From contig NZ_JNLX01000196.1 in NCBI RefSeq assembly GCF_000715495.1, forward strand, positions 44,994 to 108,993: a DNA stretch of 64,000 nucleotides, in the 5' to 3' direction. Within the stretch, counting starts at the first letter, position 1. Every line of letters begins with the position of its first letter. Shown here one piece after another: positions 33,192 through 41,914 of the stretch. The translations under genes and the position numbers were made by a program. The notes beneath the pieces were generated by a model that had not been told where the DNA came from, did no database searches, and saw only the letters and a list, made by a program, of their open reading frames with translations. Source of the stretch: Hymenobacter sp. IS2118 (GTDB taxonomy: Bacteria > Bacteroidota > Bacteroidia > Cytophagales > Hymenobacteraceae).

Positions 33192-34301
33192 ATGACCGAA
33201 AAATTCGCCCTGCTCTCCTCTAATTTTCCTGATATTCTGACGGCGCTGGCCGTGCTGCTGGGCGGCTTGGCAGCCGGCCTGGTGGTGCGGGTCGTGGTTT
33301 TTGCCCTGCTGCGCGCCTACGACCGGCGCGAGAGCTCGGCCCTGGCGCGCTCCGTGGGCCGCCACTTGGGCACGGCCAGCAGCTGGTTTTTTCCGTTCCT
33401 GGCTATTTCGCTGCTGCTGCCACTGGTGCCGCTACCGCCCAAGTCCTTCGAGGTGCTGCGGCGCGTGGTGGAGTTTGTGCTCACGCTCTCCTTCGCCTGG
33501 GGCCTCATCCGCACCCTCGACGTGGTGCAGGACCTGGTGCAGCAGCATTATCAGCTCGGCAGCACCGACAACTTGCGGGTACGCAAGCTGTTCACGCAGC
33601 TACAGTTCATCAAGAAAATTACGGTTTCGCTCATTGCCTTCATCGGCGTGGGCCTGGTGCTGATGAGCTTTGAGACGGTGCGCCGCCTGGGCACCGGCCT
33701 GCTCACCTCGGCCGGCATTGCCAGTGTGATTGTGGGTTTCGCGGCTCAGCGCTCCATCAGCAACCTGCTGGCGGGTTTCCAGATTGCCTTCACCCAGCCC
33801 ATTCGCATCGATGACGTGCTGGTGGTGGAGGGCGAGTGGGGCCGGGTCGAGGAAATCACCTTCACCTACGTGGTGCTCAACATCTGGGACCAGCGCCGGC
33901 TGATACTGCCGCTCAATTACTTCATCGAAAAGCCCTTCCAGAACTGGACGCGCAGCAACGCCGAGCTCACGGGCTCGGTCTTCATTCACGCCGACTACTC
34001 GGTGCCGGTGGGCGCGGTGCGCGCCGAGCTGGAACGCCTCACCGCCCAGCACCCCCTCTGGGACGGCCGCGTATGCAAGCTCCAAGTCACCGATTCCAAG
34101 GAAACCACCCTGGAGCTTCGTGCCCTGGTAAGCGCCCGCAACGGCAGCGACGCCTGGGACCTGCGCTGCGACCTGCGCGAGCAGCTGGTAGCGTTTCTGC
34201 AACGCGACTACCCCGGCAGCCTGCCCCGCGTGCGGGCAGAGGTGGCTGCCCCCGCGCCCAACCGGCTGGGGTTCGGGCCGGCCAGCACCGAAACCGCCTA
34301 A
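33192..34301 (+). CDS. Mechanosensitive ion channel, MscS family
   Basis: The 369-residue protein has four hydrophobic segments, then the MscS core: GLLTSAGIASVIVGFAAQRSISNLLAGFQIAFTQPIRIDD (about 172-211), where the pore helix and beta-domain entry lie, followed by VEEITFTYVVLNIWDQRRLILPLNYF. It would open under membrane tension to release solutes on hypo-osmotic shock. The ATG at 33192 was chosen over a TTG two codons upstream. A REP-like hairpin follows the gene. Confidence 0.93.
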   Translation: MTEKFALLSSNFPDILTALAVLLGGLAAGLVVRVVVFALLRAYDRRESSALARSVGRHLGTASSWFFPFLAISLLLPLVPLPPKSFEVLRRVVEFVLTLSFAWGLIRTLDVVQDLVQQHYQLGSTDNLRVRKLFTQLQFIKKITVSLIAFIGVGLVLMSFETVRRLGTGLLTSAGIASVIVGFAAQRSISNLLAGFQIAFTQPIRIDDVLVVEGEWGRVEEITFTYVVLNIWDQRRLILPLNYFIEKPFQNWTRSNAELTGSVFIHADYSVPVGAVRAELERLTAQHPLWDGRVCKLQVTDSKETTLELRALVSARNGSDAWDLRCDLREQLVAFLQRDYPGSLPRVRAEVAAPAPNRLGFGPASTETA

Positions 34302-34353
34302 ACAAAATAACGGCACTCCCGCACTGGTTTGAGGCAATAGCAAAGGGCACAAA

Positions 34354-34391
34354 AAAACGTCATGCCTCGGCTATGCCCGGCATGACGTTTT
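34354..34391. repeat. REP-like hairpin, GTCATGCC variant, copy 4
   Basis: AAAACGTCATGCC and GGCATGACGTTTT form a 13-base stem around TCGGCTATGCCC. It separates convergent genes (MscS and NAD(P)-binding protein) and looks like a bidirectional terminator. The variant centre (TCGGCT...) is shared with 35272-35319. Confidence 0.85.
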
Positions 34392-34419
34392 GGTTGGCCG
34401 GCTATCCGGCGGCAGTGTG

Positions 34420-35145
34420 CTACTTCAACAGGATGCCCTGGTCGGCCATTTGCTGCTCCGCTTTGGCGTGGTTGGCAAGGTACTCGGCGTGCTGGGCCTC
34501 GGTGCGGGTGCTACCGAGGCTGACGAAATGCGCGCGCAGCTGGTCGGCGGGCAGGTCGGCGCCGTACGACGGAGTGCCGGGCTGCTGCCGCCACGATTCG
34601 TGCAGGGTACCATCGTCTACGGCATCGAAGCCCAGCTCCTCCACCAGCGCCATTACCTTCTGCTTGGCGGCGGGCCCGTCGCCGGCTACGGGCAGGGCTA
34701 TGCGGCCGGGCGTGCCGGCAGCCACGCCCTTGTTCTGGAGGTGGTCGGCGTAGATGTTGTTGAACACCTTCACCACCGGGCGGCCCAGGTGCTGCTGCAC
34801 CCACTCGCTTTCGGTGAGGTCGCCATGTTCCAGCTCCGGCATCTGGCCGTCGCGCAGCATCGGGTAGTAGTTGCTCGTGTCGATGACGGGCACCTCGGCG
34901 GCCACGCCCGCGAAAAGGTCTTTATCCAGGTCGGGAATATTTTTCAGCGGGATGGTAACCACGATGATTTCGCCGTGCTGGGCTGCCTCCCGGGCCGTGG
35001 CGGGCGTCGCGCCGGTTTTTTCGGCTACTCCGTCCAGGGTTTCGGGGCCGCGCGAGTTGGCGATTTTAACCGAGTGGCCGAGACTAACGAGCCGCACGGC
35101 GAGGGCGCTGCCGATATGACCGGCGCCAATGATTCCAATATTCAT
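34420..35145 (-). CDS. NADPH-dependent F420-reductase-like oxidoreductase
   Basis: The 241-residue protein starts with the Rossmann motif IGIIGAGHIGSALA (about 3-16) and has NSRG near 32, which suits NADP binding. The pattern VVTIPLKNIPDLDKDLF, DTSNYYP and KVFNNIYADHL matches the F420-dependent NADP oxidoreductase-like family (NAD-binding domain 2/DUF-type members). Bacteroidota lack F420 in general, so the true partner is uncertain. It lies downstream of urocanate hydratase on the same strand, separated by a terminator hairpin. Confidence 0.85.
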   Translation of the reverse strand: MNIGIIGAGHIGSALAVRLVSLGHSVKIANSRGPETLDGVAEKTGATPATAREAAQHGEIIVVTIPLKNIPDLDKDLFAGVAAEVPVIDTSNYYPMLRDGQMPELEHGDLTESEWVQQHLGRPVVKVFNNIYADHLQNKGVAAGTPGRIALPVAGDGPAAKQKVMALVEELGFDAVDDGTLHESWRQQPGTPSYGADLPADQLRAHFVSLGSTRTEAQHAEYLANHAKAEQQMADQGILLK

Positions 35146-35271
35146 ACTGCGAAGATTTAGGTTTTGCGCGGCGGCAATGCGCTGCCGCAGCTATAGTAAA
35201 CGGATGCGGCGGCGAGTTACTTTAATTTCGGCGGGGATTTGTCAACCTGTATTGTGGGGTCACTCAGGCCG

Positions 35272-35319
35272 AAAACAGAACGTCATGCCTCGGCTGCGCT
35301 CGGCATGACGTTCTGTTTT
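35272..35319. repeat. REP-like hairpin, GTCATGCC variant, copy 5 (terminator)
   Basis: AAAACAGAACGTCATGCC and GGCATGACGTTCTGTTTT form an 18-base perfect stem around TCGGCTGCGCTC. It is ten bases after the urocanate hydratase stop and should terminate that transcript. Confidence 0.9.
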
Positions 35320-35329
35320 CACCTCTCCC

Positions 35330-37114
35330 CTACTCCAGTCCCGGAATCTTGGCCCCGCGCTCGCGGGCCACGTCCTGGGCAATTTCGTACCCCGCGTCGG
35401 CGTGGCGGAAGATGCCCATGCCGGGGTCGGTGGTGAGGACGCGTTTCAGGCGCTCGGCTTTTTCGGGGGTTCCTGTCGCTACTATCACCATGCCGGAGTG
35501 GGTGCTGTTGCCGATGCCCACGCCGCCGCCGTTGTGCAGGCTCACCCAATCGGCCCCGCTGGCGCAGTTAGCCAGAGCGTTGAGCAGGGGCCAGTCGGCT
35601 ACGGCGTCGGAGCCGTCCTTCATGCCCTCGGTTTCGCGGTTGGGCGAGGCCACCGAGCCGCAGTCGAGGTGGTCGCGGCCGATAACGATGGGGGCTGACA
35701 CTTCGCCCCGCGCCACCAAGTCGTTAATTACGAGGCCGAACTTCTCCCGTTCGCCGTAACCCAGCCAGCACACGCGGGCCGGCAGCCCAATGAAGGGCAC
35801 CTTTGCCTGGGCCTTGGCTATCCAGCGGGCCAGCATTTTATTATCGGGAAAGGTTTCGAGCAGGGCGCGGTCAATGCGCAGAATGTCGGCCGGGTCGCCG
35901 CTGAGGGCGGCCCAGCGGAACGGCCCCTTGCCCTCGCAAAACAGCGGCCGAATGTAGGCGGGCACGAAGCCGGGGTACAGGAACTGGCCGTTCTCGTCGC
36001 GCACCTTTAGGCCGCCTTTCTCGGCTTGGCCGCGCAGGTTGTTGCCGTAGTCCACGGCAATGGTGCCGCGCTTTTGCATTTCCAGAATGGCTTCGACATG
36101 CTTCACGATGGACGCCAGGGCCTGCTTTTTGAACGCCTCGGGGTTGGCTTCGCGCAGGGCCAGCACGTCGGTCACGTCGCCTTCAGGCAGGTAGTCCATC
36201 AGGTCGTGGGCCGAGGTCTGGTCGGTTACAATATCGGCCTGGAAGCCCAATTCAACGAGCTTAGGCAAAATGGTAGCAGCATTACCAACAAGTCCGATTG
36301 ACCAAGCATGGCCTTCTGCTTTGGCTTTGTTACACAGTTCTAAAGCATGGCTCAAGCTGACAGCGGCTTTGTCCAAGTATCCTTCGCGCACTTTCTGCTG
36401 CACCCGCTCCTCAATCGGTTCGATGACGAGGCACACGCCGTCGTTCATGGTCACGGCCAGGGGCTGGGCGCCGCTCATACCGCCCAGGCCGGCCGTCACG
36501 GTGATAGTACCTTTTAGAGAGCCGCCGAAATGCTTGTCCGCCATCGCGGCAAACGTTTCATAAGTGCCCTGCAAAATGCCCTGGGTGGCAATGTAAATCC
36601 AGGAGCCGGCCGTCATCTGGCCGTACATCATCAGGCCCAGCTTGTCCAGCTCATCGAAATATTCCTGGGTGCTCCAGGCGGGCACCAGGTTGCTGTTGGC
36701 GATGAGCACGCGGGGCGCGTGGGCCCAGGTTTTGAGCACGCCCACGGCCTTGCCGCTCTGCACCAGCATGGTTTCGTCGGGCTCCAACTCTTTGAGGGTT
36801 TTCACGATAACCTGGTATTCCTTCCAGTTGCGGGCGGCGCGGCCGGCTCCGCCGTACACAATCAGCTCATCGTACACCAGCGAAACGGCGGGGTCGAGGT
36901 TATTTTCCAGCATCCGCAGGGCGGCTTCGGCCTCCCAGGTTTTGCAGCGCAGCGTGGTGCCGTGGGCGGCCCGCACGGTTTCTTCGGGCTTGAACTCGTA
37001 GAACATCGGACGCTTGGCGTTGTCCCTGAGTTTGGTGCTGCTAGTCTGGGAAAGGGAATTGGCTTCGAGGTTGAGTTCGGGCGCGCTGGGGTGAGTGAGG
37101 CTGGGTGAGGACAT
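35330..37114 (-). CDS. hutU: Urocanate hydratase
   Basis: The 594-residue enzyme catalyses the second step of histidine degradation, urocanate to 4-imidazolone-5-propionate, with tightly bound NAD. Family segments include MLVQSGKAVGVLKTW, PRVLIANSNLVPAWS, GGMSGAQPLAVTMNDG and the late DHLDCGSVASPNRETEGM and HNGGGVGIGNSTHSG. It is about 30 residues longer than classical members because of a Ser/Pro-rich N-terminal leader. The ATG at 37114 was chosen; the open frame runs further upstream. No hutH or hutI is adjacent; an arginase-family gene that could be hutG is at 40766. Confidence 0.95.
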   Translation of the reverse strand: MSSPSLTHPSAPELNLEANSLSQTSSTKLRDNAKRPMFYEFKPEETVRAAHGTTLRCKTWEAEAALRMLENNLDPAVSLVYDELIVYGGAGRAARNWKEYQVIVKTLKELEPDETMLVQSGKAVGVLKTWAHAPRVLIANSNLVPAWSTQEYFDELDKLGLMMYGQMTAGSWIYIATQGILQGTYETFAAMADKHFGGSLKGTITVTAGLGGMSGAQPLAVTMNDGVCLVIEPIEERVQQKVREGYLDKAAVSLSHALELCNKAKAEGHAWSIGLVGNAATILPKLVELGFQADIVTDQTSAHDLMDYLPEGDVTDVLALREANPEAFKKQALASIVKHVEAILEMQKRGTIAVDYGNNLRGQAEKGGLKVRDENGQFLYPGFVPAYIRPLFCEGKGPFRWAALSGDPADILRIDRALLETFPDNKMLARWIAKAQAKVPFIGLPARVCWLGYGEREKFGLVINDLVARGEVSAPIVIGRDHLDCGSVASPNRETEGMKDGSDAVADWPLLNALANCASGADWVSLHNGGGVGIGNSTHSGMVIVATGTPEKAERLKRVLTTDPGMGIFRHADAGYEIAQDVARERGAKIPGLE

Positions 37115-37275
37115 GGAAATTGGGTGGACTTGGGTGGGGTGGCGAAGATAGGAAATTGGCGCGGCCAGTTCCCCACCATACAGACCTGGCCCCAAGCAGT
37201 GGCCTTACCCCCGGATTTAGTAAGGGCAGGGACAGTATATTTACTTGCTTCCAAATCCCTTACTTCCAGCGCTCG

Positions 37276-38325
37276 ATGTCCCTCTCACTTCAAGACTTAC
37301 GCTACCTCGTAGCGTATTCCCTGCCCCTCACCGCCGCGTTGGGCCTATGGTGGGGCGGCGCAGCCACTTGGCTCACGGTGCTCTACACCTTTGGGCTGGT
37401 GCCGATACTTGAACTGGCCCGCCCACCCGCCCCGGCCGCTGCCAACATAGCCGCGGCCACGGAGCGCAAGCGCCACGCCTTTTTCGACGGGCTCCTCTAC
37501 CTCAATGTGCCCCTGCAATACGGCCTGCTGGCCTATTTTCTGCACGTGCTGGCCACCAGTAATTTCTCGGCAGTCGAAACCGCCGGGGCCATTTTCAGCG
37601 TGGGCATTTGCTGCGGGGCACTGGGCATCAACGTGGCGCACGAATTGGGCCACCGCTCGCGCGACTGGGAGCAGCGCCTGGCACAGGCCTTGCTGCTGAG
37701 CACTTGGTACGCCCACTTTTTTATCGAGCACAACCGGGGCCACCACCGCCACGTGGCCACCCCGCACGACCCCGTGACGGCCCGCCTGCACGAGCCGTTC
37801 TGGCGCTTCCTGCCGCGCGCGGTGGCCGGCGAGTACCGCTCGGCCTGGGTGCTGGAAGCCGACCGCCTGCGCCGCCAAGGCCAACCGTGGTGGTCGGCCC
37901 AGAACCAGATGCTCCAATTTCAGGGCGCGCAGCTAGGGCTGGCCGGGCTGGTGCTGGCGTGGGTAGGTTCGGCCGGGCTGCTGGCCTGGCTGGGCACGGC
38001 GGCGGTGGGCTACCTGCTTTTTCAGCTGGTGAACTACGTGGAGCACTACGGCCTGCTGCGCCGCCAAACGGCGCCCGGCGTCTACGAGCGAGTGCAGCCC
38101 CACCACTCCTGGAACTCGGAGCACGCCCTGGGCCGCATCCTGCTTTATGAACTCACCCGCCATTCCGACCATCACTACCTGGCTTCGCGGCCCTACCACA
38201 CCCTGCGCCACCAACCAGCCGCGCCCGCCATGCCCACCGGCTACCCCGGCATGATGCTGCTGGCCACGGTACCGCCGCTCTGGTTTCACGTAATGAACCG
38301 GCGCGTCCCGGCCACGCAAGCCTGA
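37276..38325 (+). CDS. AlkB-like alkane 1-monooxygenase (membrane di-iron)
   Basis: The 349-residue protein has five to six hydrophobic segments and the histidine boxes of membrane di-iron oxygenases: HELGH (122-126), HNRGHH (152-157), NYVEHYG (about 256-262) and HSDHH (about 296-300). AlkB-type enzymes insert oxygen into terminal carbons of alkanes or fatty acids and need rubredoxin; no rubredoxin gene is nearby. The ATG at 37276 gives the expected start. It is divergent from hutU. Alkane use is possible, but xylene- or fatty-acid-type substrates are not excluded. Confidence 0.92.
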   Translation: MSLSLQDLRYLVAYSLPLTAALGLWWGGAATWLTVLYTFGLVPILELARPPAPAAANIAAATERKRHAFFDGLLYLNVPLQYGLLAYFLHVLATSNFSAVETAGAIFSVGICCGALGINVAHELGHRSRDWEQRLAQALLLSTWYAHFFIEHNRGHHRHVATPHDPVTARLHEPFWRFLPRAVAGEYRSAWVLEADRLRRQGQPWWSAQNQMLQFQGAQLGLAGLVLAWVGSAGLLAWLGTAAVGYLLFQLVNYVEHYGLLRRQTAPGVYERVQPHHSWNSEHALGRILLYELTRHSDHHYLASRPYHTLRHQPAAPAMPTGYPGMMLLATVPPLWFHVMNRRVPATQA

Positions 38326-38422
38326 GCAGCCGCGTTAAAACCAGGGGCGGGACCTTCCCGTTGCACTACCTGGTTTCACCCCGGCAAGTCCGCCCCTGGC
38401 CGCCAGTCTTTGCTTTCCCCTT

Positions 38423-38695
38423 ATGTCCACCGATTATAAACCCATCAGCTGCCACTTCTACGACGAGCTGGAAGCCGCCGCTACCCAGCGCCGCCGCGTC
38501 GACCTGCAGTATTTCAACGACCTACGCCAGCTTTGCCTGGGCGCGGGCGTGATTGACACGTTTTTCATCCGCGAGAAAGTGGAGTTCATGCGCCTAAAAT
38601 CGGGGGAGGAAATCCGGCTCGACCACATCATCCGGCTCGATGACAAGCCCGCCCCCGGCTTCTCCGACTACCCCGATTTCAGCTGCGCCTGTTGA
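38423..38695 (+). CDS. Rof/YaeO-like protein (possible Rho-binding antiterminator)
   Basis: The 90-residue protein opens YKPISCHFYDELEAA and continues VDLQYFN...VEFMRLKSGEEIRLDHIIRLDD, matching the small beta-barrel Rof (YaeO) family in which YxPIxCxxYDxLE is diagnostic. In E. coli, Rof binds Rho and inhibits Rho-dependent termination. The Bacteroidota version has no experimental support known to me. It lies 97 bases after the AlkB gene and is followed by a strong terminator. Confidence 0.75.
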   Translation: MSTDYKPISCHFYDELEAAATQRRRVDLQYFNDLRQLCLGAGVIDTFFIREKVEFMRLKSGEEIRLDHIIRLDDKPAPGFSDYPDFSCAC

Positions 38696-38708
38696 GCCGG
38701 AAGAAGCC

Positions 38709-38744
38709 AAAAACGCCCATCACAATAGTATGACGGGCGTTTTT
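38709..38744. terminator. Bidirectional terminator
   Basis: AAAAACGCCC and GGGCGTTTTT flank a 16-base loop with partial complementarity. It separates the convergent Rof-like and DUF4097 genes. Confidence 0.88.
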
Positions 38745-38780
38745 AATTATAATAAACGCGAGGCGCCAGCTAAACTTGCT

Positions 38781-39593
38781 TTAATTCCGGCCCTGCACCA
38801 GGCTCACGCCGCCGTTGGTGGTCACGGCCTTCACCGGGGCGCCGCCCTTGCCCAGTGTGGTGGCCAGCTCCTTGCGCATGAAGCCCGATTTGGTGACAGG
38901 GAAGCCCGCCCGGATGCTGCCCATGTTGGTGCTGGTGAACAGTTGGGCCGAGTAGTCCTTGGGCAGCTGCCAGGTGATGCCGCCATTGGTGGTTTCCACG
39001 TCGAGGCCCTTGCCGTCCCACTGGCTACCCGAAAGCGTGATGTTCAGGCCGCCATTCACAGTTTTGCCGGTTACGTTGCCGCCCAGGCCGGCCAGCGACA
39101 CACCACCGTTCACGGCTTCAAAGGTGATGTCGGACTGCATGTTATCGACGCTGATTCCACCGTTGACGGTGTTCATAACCAACGCCGTTTGGCGGGGCAC
39201 GAATATTTCGTAGCTGACGCTGTATTGGTTGTCGCGGCCGGGCGCAGTGGCCAGCAAACTGTTATTGGCCGTGCTGATGGTGACGTCTTTCACGCGCTGC
39301 TGGGCGTCGGCGTCGCTGCTGGCCCAGCTCTGCACCTTGGCGCGGATGCGCACGTTCGGGCCCGACCAGCCGTGCACAGTGATGCCGCCGTTGGCCCCGC
39401 CGCGAATGGTGAGGGGCTGGCCGACGGGGGCGGTCATGGTCAGGTCGCGGGTTTCGCAGAAGCGCTTGTTTTCGGAGTTGCCGCGAAACCAGCTGCCATC
39501 GCCGCAGCTCATTTCAAATTGCGGCTCGGCGGTTTGCGCATTAACTGAAAAAGTGACAAGAGCGAGGGCTAAAGCAGAAAAAAGGGTTTTCAT
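38781..39593 (-). CDS. Secreted DUF4097 beta-helix-like protein
   Basis: The 270-residue protein has a signal peptide (cleavage near VNAQT) and then repeating strands: VNGGISVDNMQSD, VNGGVSLAGLGGN, VNGGLNITLSGSQ, TNGGITWQLP, TNGGVSLVQ, typical of DUF4097 (adhesin-like, lactococcin-type beta-helix). The consistent NGG turn every about 20 residues is evident. It is probably exported to the periplasm or surface with an unknown structural or sensing role. A 14-base inverted repeat precedes the start. Confidence 0.85.
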   Translation of the reverse strand: MKTLFSALALALVTFSVNAQTAEPQFEMSCGDGSWFRGNSENKRFCETRDLTMTAPVGQPLTIRGGANGGITVHGWSGPNVRIRAKVQSWASSDADAQQRVKDVTISTANNSLLATAPGRDNQYSVSYEIFVPRQTALVMNTVNGGISVDNMQSDITFEAVNGGVSLAGLGGNVTGKTVNGGLNITLSGSQWDGKGLDVETTNGGITWQLPKDYSAQLFTSTNMGSIRAGFPVTKSGFMRKELATTLGKGGAPVKAVTTNGGVSLVQGRN

Positions 39594-39624
39594 GGGAAGT
39601 GGTTGAAGTGAAGGAGGAATTTTG

Positions 39625-39668
39625 AAAATTGTGTTGCCGGACGTGCCAACGGCTGGCAACACAATTTT
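39625..39668. other. 14-base perfect inverted repeat in a divergent promoter region
   Basis: AAAATTGTGTTGCC and GGCAACACAATTTT flank a 16-base loop. It lies 31 bases upstream of the DUF4097 ATG and 141 bases before the MBL-fold gene. It could be an operator, a leader hairpin, or an attenuator; it has no REP-like core. Confidence 0.65.
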
Positions 39669-39808
39669 TGGAGGTGGTTTGTGAGGGGAGTACCGAATAA
39701 TTATTGATACGTTACAGGCGGCACGCAATTTTTTTCGAGCCAGCGGGCGCCTTCTTTCCACCCGCTGCCGTATGCCTGCTCAACTGCTTTTTCCCAGCTC
39801 CTCCCTCT

Positions 39809-40738
39809 ATGGATACTCTAGCCGCCGGCGTCACCCAGCTGCGCATTCAGCGCTTTGTCAATGTGTATTTTGTCGAAACCGGCACGCCCGGCGAGTGGGT
39901 GCTCATCGACACCGGCCTGCCCGGCAGCGCCAAAACCATCATTGCCGCCGCCGACAAGCTGTTTTATCCCGGCAGCCATCCCGAGGCCATCCTGCTCACC
40001 CACGGCCACCTCGACCACCTCGGCTCGGCCAAGGAGCTGGCCGACCATTGGAACGTGCCCGTGGTGGCGCACCCGCTGGAGCTGCCCTACCTCACCGGCA
40101 AGGCGTTGTATCCGCCCCGCGACCCCACCGTGGGCGGCTCGCTGGCCTTTATGAGCCGCTTTTTCCCAGCCCAGCTGCCCAACTTGGGCGAGCGGGTGCA
40201 GGGCCTGAATGCCGACGACCCATCCGTGCCGCACCTGATGGCCTGGCGCTGGCTGCACGTGCCCGGCCACGCGCCCGGCCAGCTGGCCTTCTACCGCGAA
40301 GCCGATGGTACCCTGATTGGGGGCGATGCCTTTGCTACCTGCCACCACGATTCCATTGCGGCCGTGCTGCTGGACCGGCCCCAAATCAGCCGCGCCGGCA
40401 CGCCGTTCAACTACGACTGGGAGGCGGCCCGCCACTCGGTGCAACTCCTGGCGGCCCTCAACCCCAAAGCCATTGGTTGCGGCCACGGCCCGGTTATCAT
40501 CGGTCCCGAAGCTGCGGCCGGCCTACGCGAGCTGGCCGATAATTACCCCGTGCCCGCGCACGGCCGCTACGTGCAGGAAGCCGCCCGCACCGATGCCAGC
40601 GGCGTGGAGCACCTGCCGCCCGCTCCCAAAGACAAGCTCCCACTACAAGCCGCCGTGGTTGGCGCGAGCATTCTGGCGGCCGGCGCGGCGTGGTTTCTCA
40701 CCGGCGGGCGACGGCGTTCCAAATCCAAAAAGCAGTAA
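39809..40738 (+). CDS. MBL-fold metallo-hydrolase with C-terminal membrane anchor
   Basis: The 309-residue protein has the metallo-beta-lactamase zinc motif THGHLDH (His65, His67, Asp69, His70), the later His in HVPGHAPGQ, Asp in GGDAFATC and His in GCGHGPV. The last 35 residues contain a hydrophobic helix (about 278-298) followed by an RRRSKSKK tail, suggesting attachment to the inner membrane with the enzyme in the cytoplasm. Substrate unknown (glyoxalase II-like or lactonase-like). The ATG at 39809 was chosen. Confidence 0.88.
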   Translation: MDTLAAGVTQLRIQRFVNVYFVETGTPGEWVLIDTGLPGSAKTIIAAADKLFYPGSHPEAILLTHGHLDHLGSAKELADHWNVPVVAHPLELPYLTGKALYPPRDPTVGGSLAFMSRFFPAQLPNLGERVQGLNADDPSVPHLMAWRWLHVPGHAPGQLAFYREADGTLIGGDAFATCHHDSIAAVLLDRPQISRAGTPFNYDWEAARHSVQLLAALNPKAIGCGHGPVIIGPEAAAGLRELADNYPVPAHGRYVQEAARTDASGVEHLPPAPKDKLPLQAAVVGASILAAGAAWFLTGGRRRSKSKKQ

Positions 40739-40765
40739 GCAGCGCACCAAAACAGGTCCTGCTGG

Positions 40766-41674
40766 CTACTTTGTCCGGGCCGCGATGCCGGTTAGATACG
40801 CCGTGATGATGGTGGCGGCTAACCGGGCGGTTTGATTGTCCCGGTCATAAAGCGGGTTCAGCTCCACAAGTTCAAATAGACGCACTTCGGGCGCGTTGCC
40901 GGCCAGAAAGGCCGCTTCCACGGCTTGGCGCGGAGTAAATCCGTCGGCGCTGGGGGCGGACACAGCCGGGGCGTAGGCTTCGGCGCAGCTGTCGATATCG
41001 AAGCTCACGAAGGCCGGGCCCGACCGGGTGGCCCGGCTGAGCGCCCGGCTAAAGTAGAGGGCCATGCCATCCGTTTGCACGTGGGCGAGGGGTACGATGT
41101 GCGCGTTTTGCTGGTGTAAAAAGGCAATATCTTCCTCTGTGTTGAGATTGGTGTGCAGACCGATTTCGGTAAATTCTGCGCCGGTTAGAAACCCCTCGCG
41201 CAGCAGCCGGCCAAACGGGCTGCCGCTGGTGAGGTTGGGGTTGTCCTTCACATCGGCGTGGGCGTCGAGGTTGATGCCGCCCACGGCCCGGCCGCCGCTG
41301 GCATCAAACAGGCCGCGCACCGTGGAATACGTGCCGTCGTGCGAGCCGCCGAGCACCACCACGCGCGGGTACTGCCGGAGCAGCTGGCCCAGGCGTTCCC
41401 GAATGTGAGCGTGGTTGCGCGGGTGGTCGGGCTGGCGCAGGGCCAGGTTTCCGGCGTCGGCAATGCGCAGGTGGTTCAGGCTGAGGTTGTGCTCCAGGTT
41501 GTAGGTTTTGTGGTAGCGGCGCAGCTCCCGGCGGATGGCCTCGGGCGCGCCCGCCGCCCCGGCCCGGCCGCCTTCCAGCACGGTGCCAAAATCCAGGGGC
41601 AGCCCCACGAGACATACGTCGGCTTCGGGCAGCTCGGCAGCAGGGCGAATCAGCTCGCGCAGAAAGGTGGGCAT
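40766..41674 (-). CDS. Arginase/agmatinase/formimidoylglutamase-family ureohydrolase
   Basis: The 302-residue protein has the dinuclear manganese motifs of ureohydrolases: GGSHDGTYS (His112), NLDAHADVK (Asp137, His139, Asp141) and SFDIDSCAEAY (Asp226, Asp228). A Bacteroidota histidine-degradation enzyme, formimidoylglutamase (hutG), is the most likely member given hutU at 35330; arginase or agmatinase cannot be excluded. The ATG at 41674 was chosen over an in-frame start 26 codons upstream. It is convergent with the MBL-fold gene (27-base gap). Confidence 0.85.
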   Translation of the reverse strand: MPTFLRELIRPAAELPEADVCLVGLPLDFGTVLEGGRAGAAGAPEAIRRELRRYHKTYNLEHNLSLNHLRIADAGNLALRQPDHPRNHAHIRERLGQLLRQYPRVVVLGGSHDGTYSTVRGLFDASGGRAVGGINLDAHADVKDNPNLTSGSPFGRLLREGFLTGAEFTEIGLHTNLNTEEDIAFLHQQNAHIVPLAHVQTDGMALYFSRALSRATRSGPAFVSFDIDSCAEAYAPAVSAPSADGFTPRQAVEAAFLAGNAPEVRLFELVELNPLYDRDNQTARLAATIITAYLTGIAARTK

Positions 41675-41914
41675 GGGAAGTGGGGCTTCTGAAGTGCGAA
41701 TGTAGAAAATGCGCCACGGGCAATGCCCTGTTGCTTCGCCATACTGCGGCAACGCACAAGTGCATCGTGGCTTCGCGGGTATTTTTCGGCCCGGTTTTTA
41801 GGCGGATTCTCATCGCTGCGGTTGGCCCGAAACGGGCCGGCGCATGTGCACCACAAAGTCGGCACTGAGCTTACCTTCGGGGGCTTCCGGCCCGGTTTTC
41901 ATTCCTGTTTTACC

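Noticed and set aside
34420..35145. True coenzyme-F420 reductase
   Set aside because: The match is to the NAD(P)-binding family as a whole; there are no F420 biosynthesis genes here and the lineage is not known to make F420.
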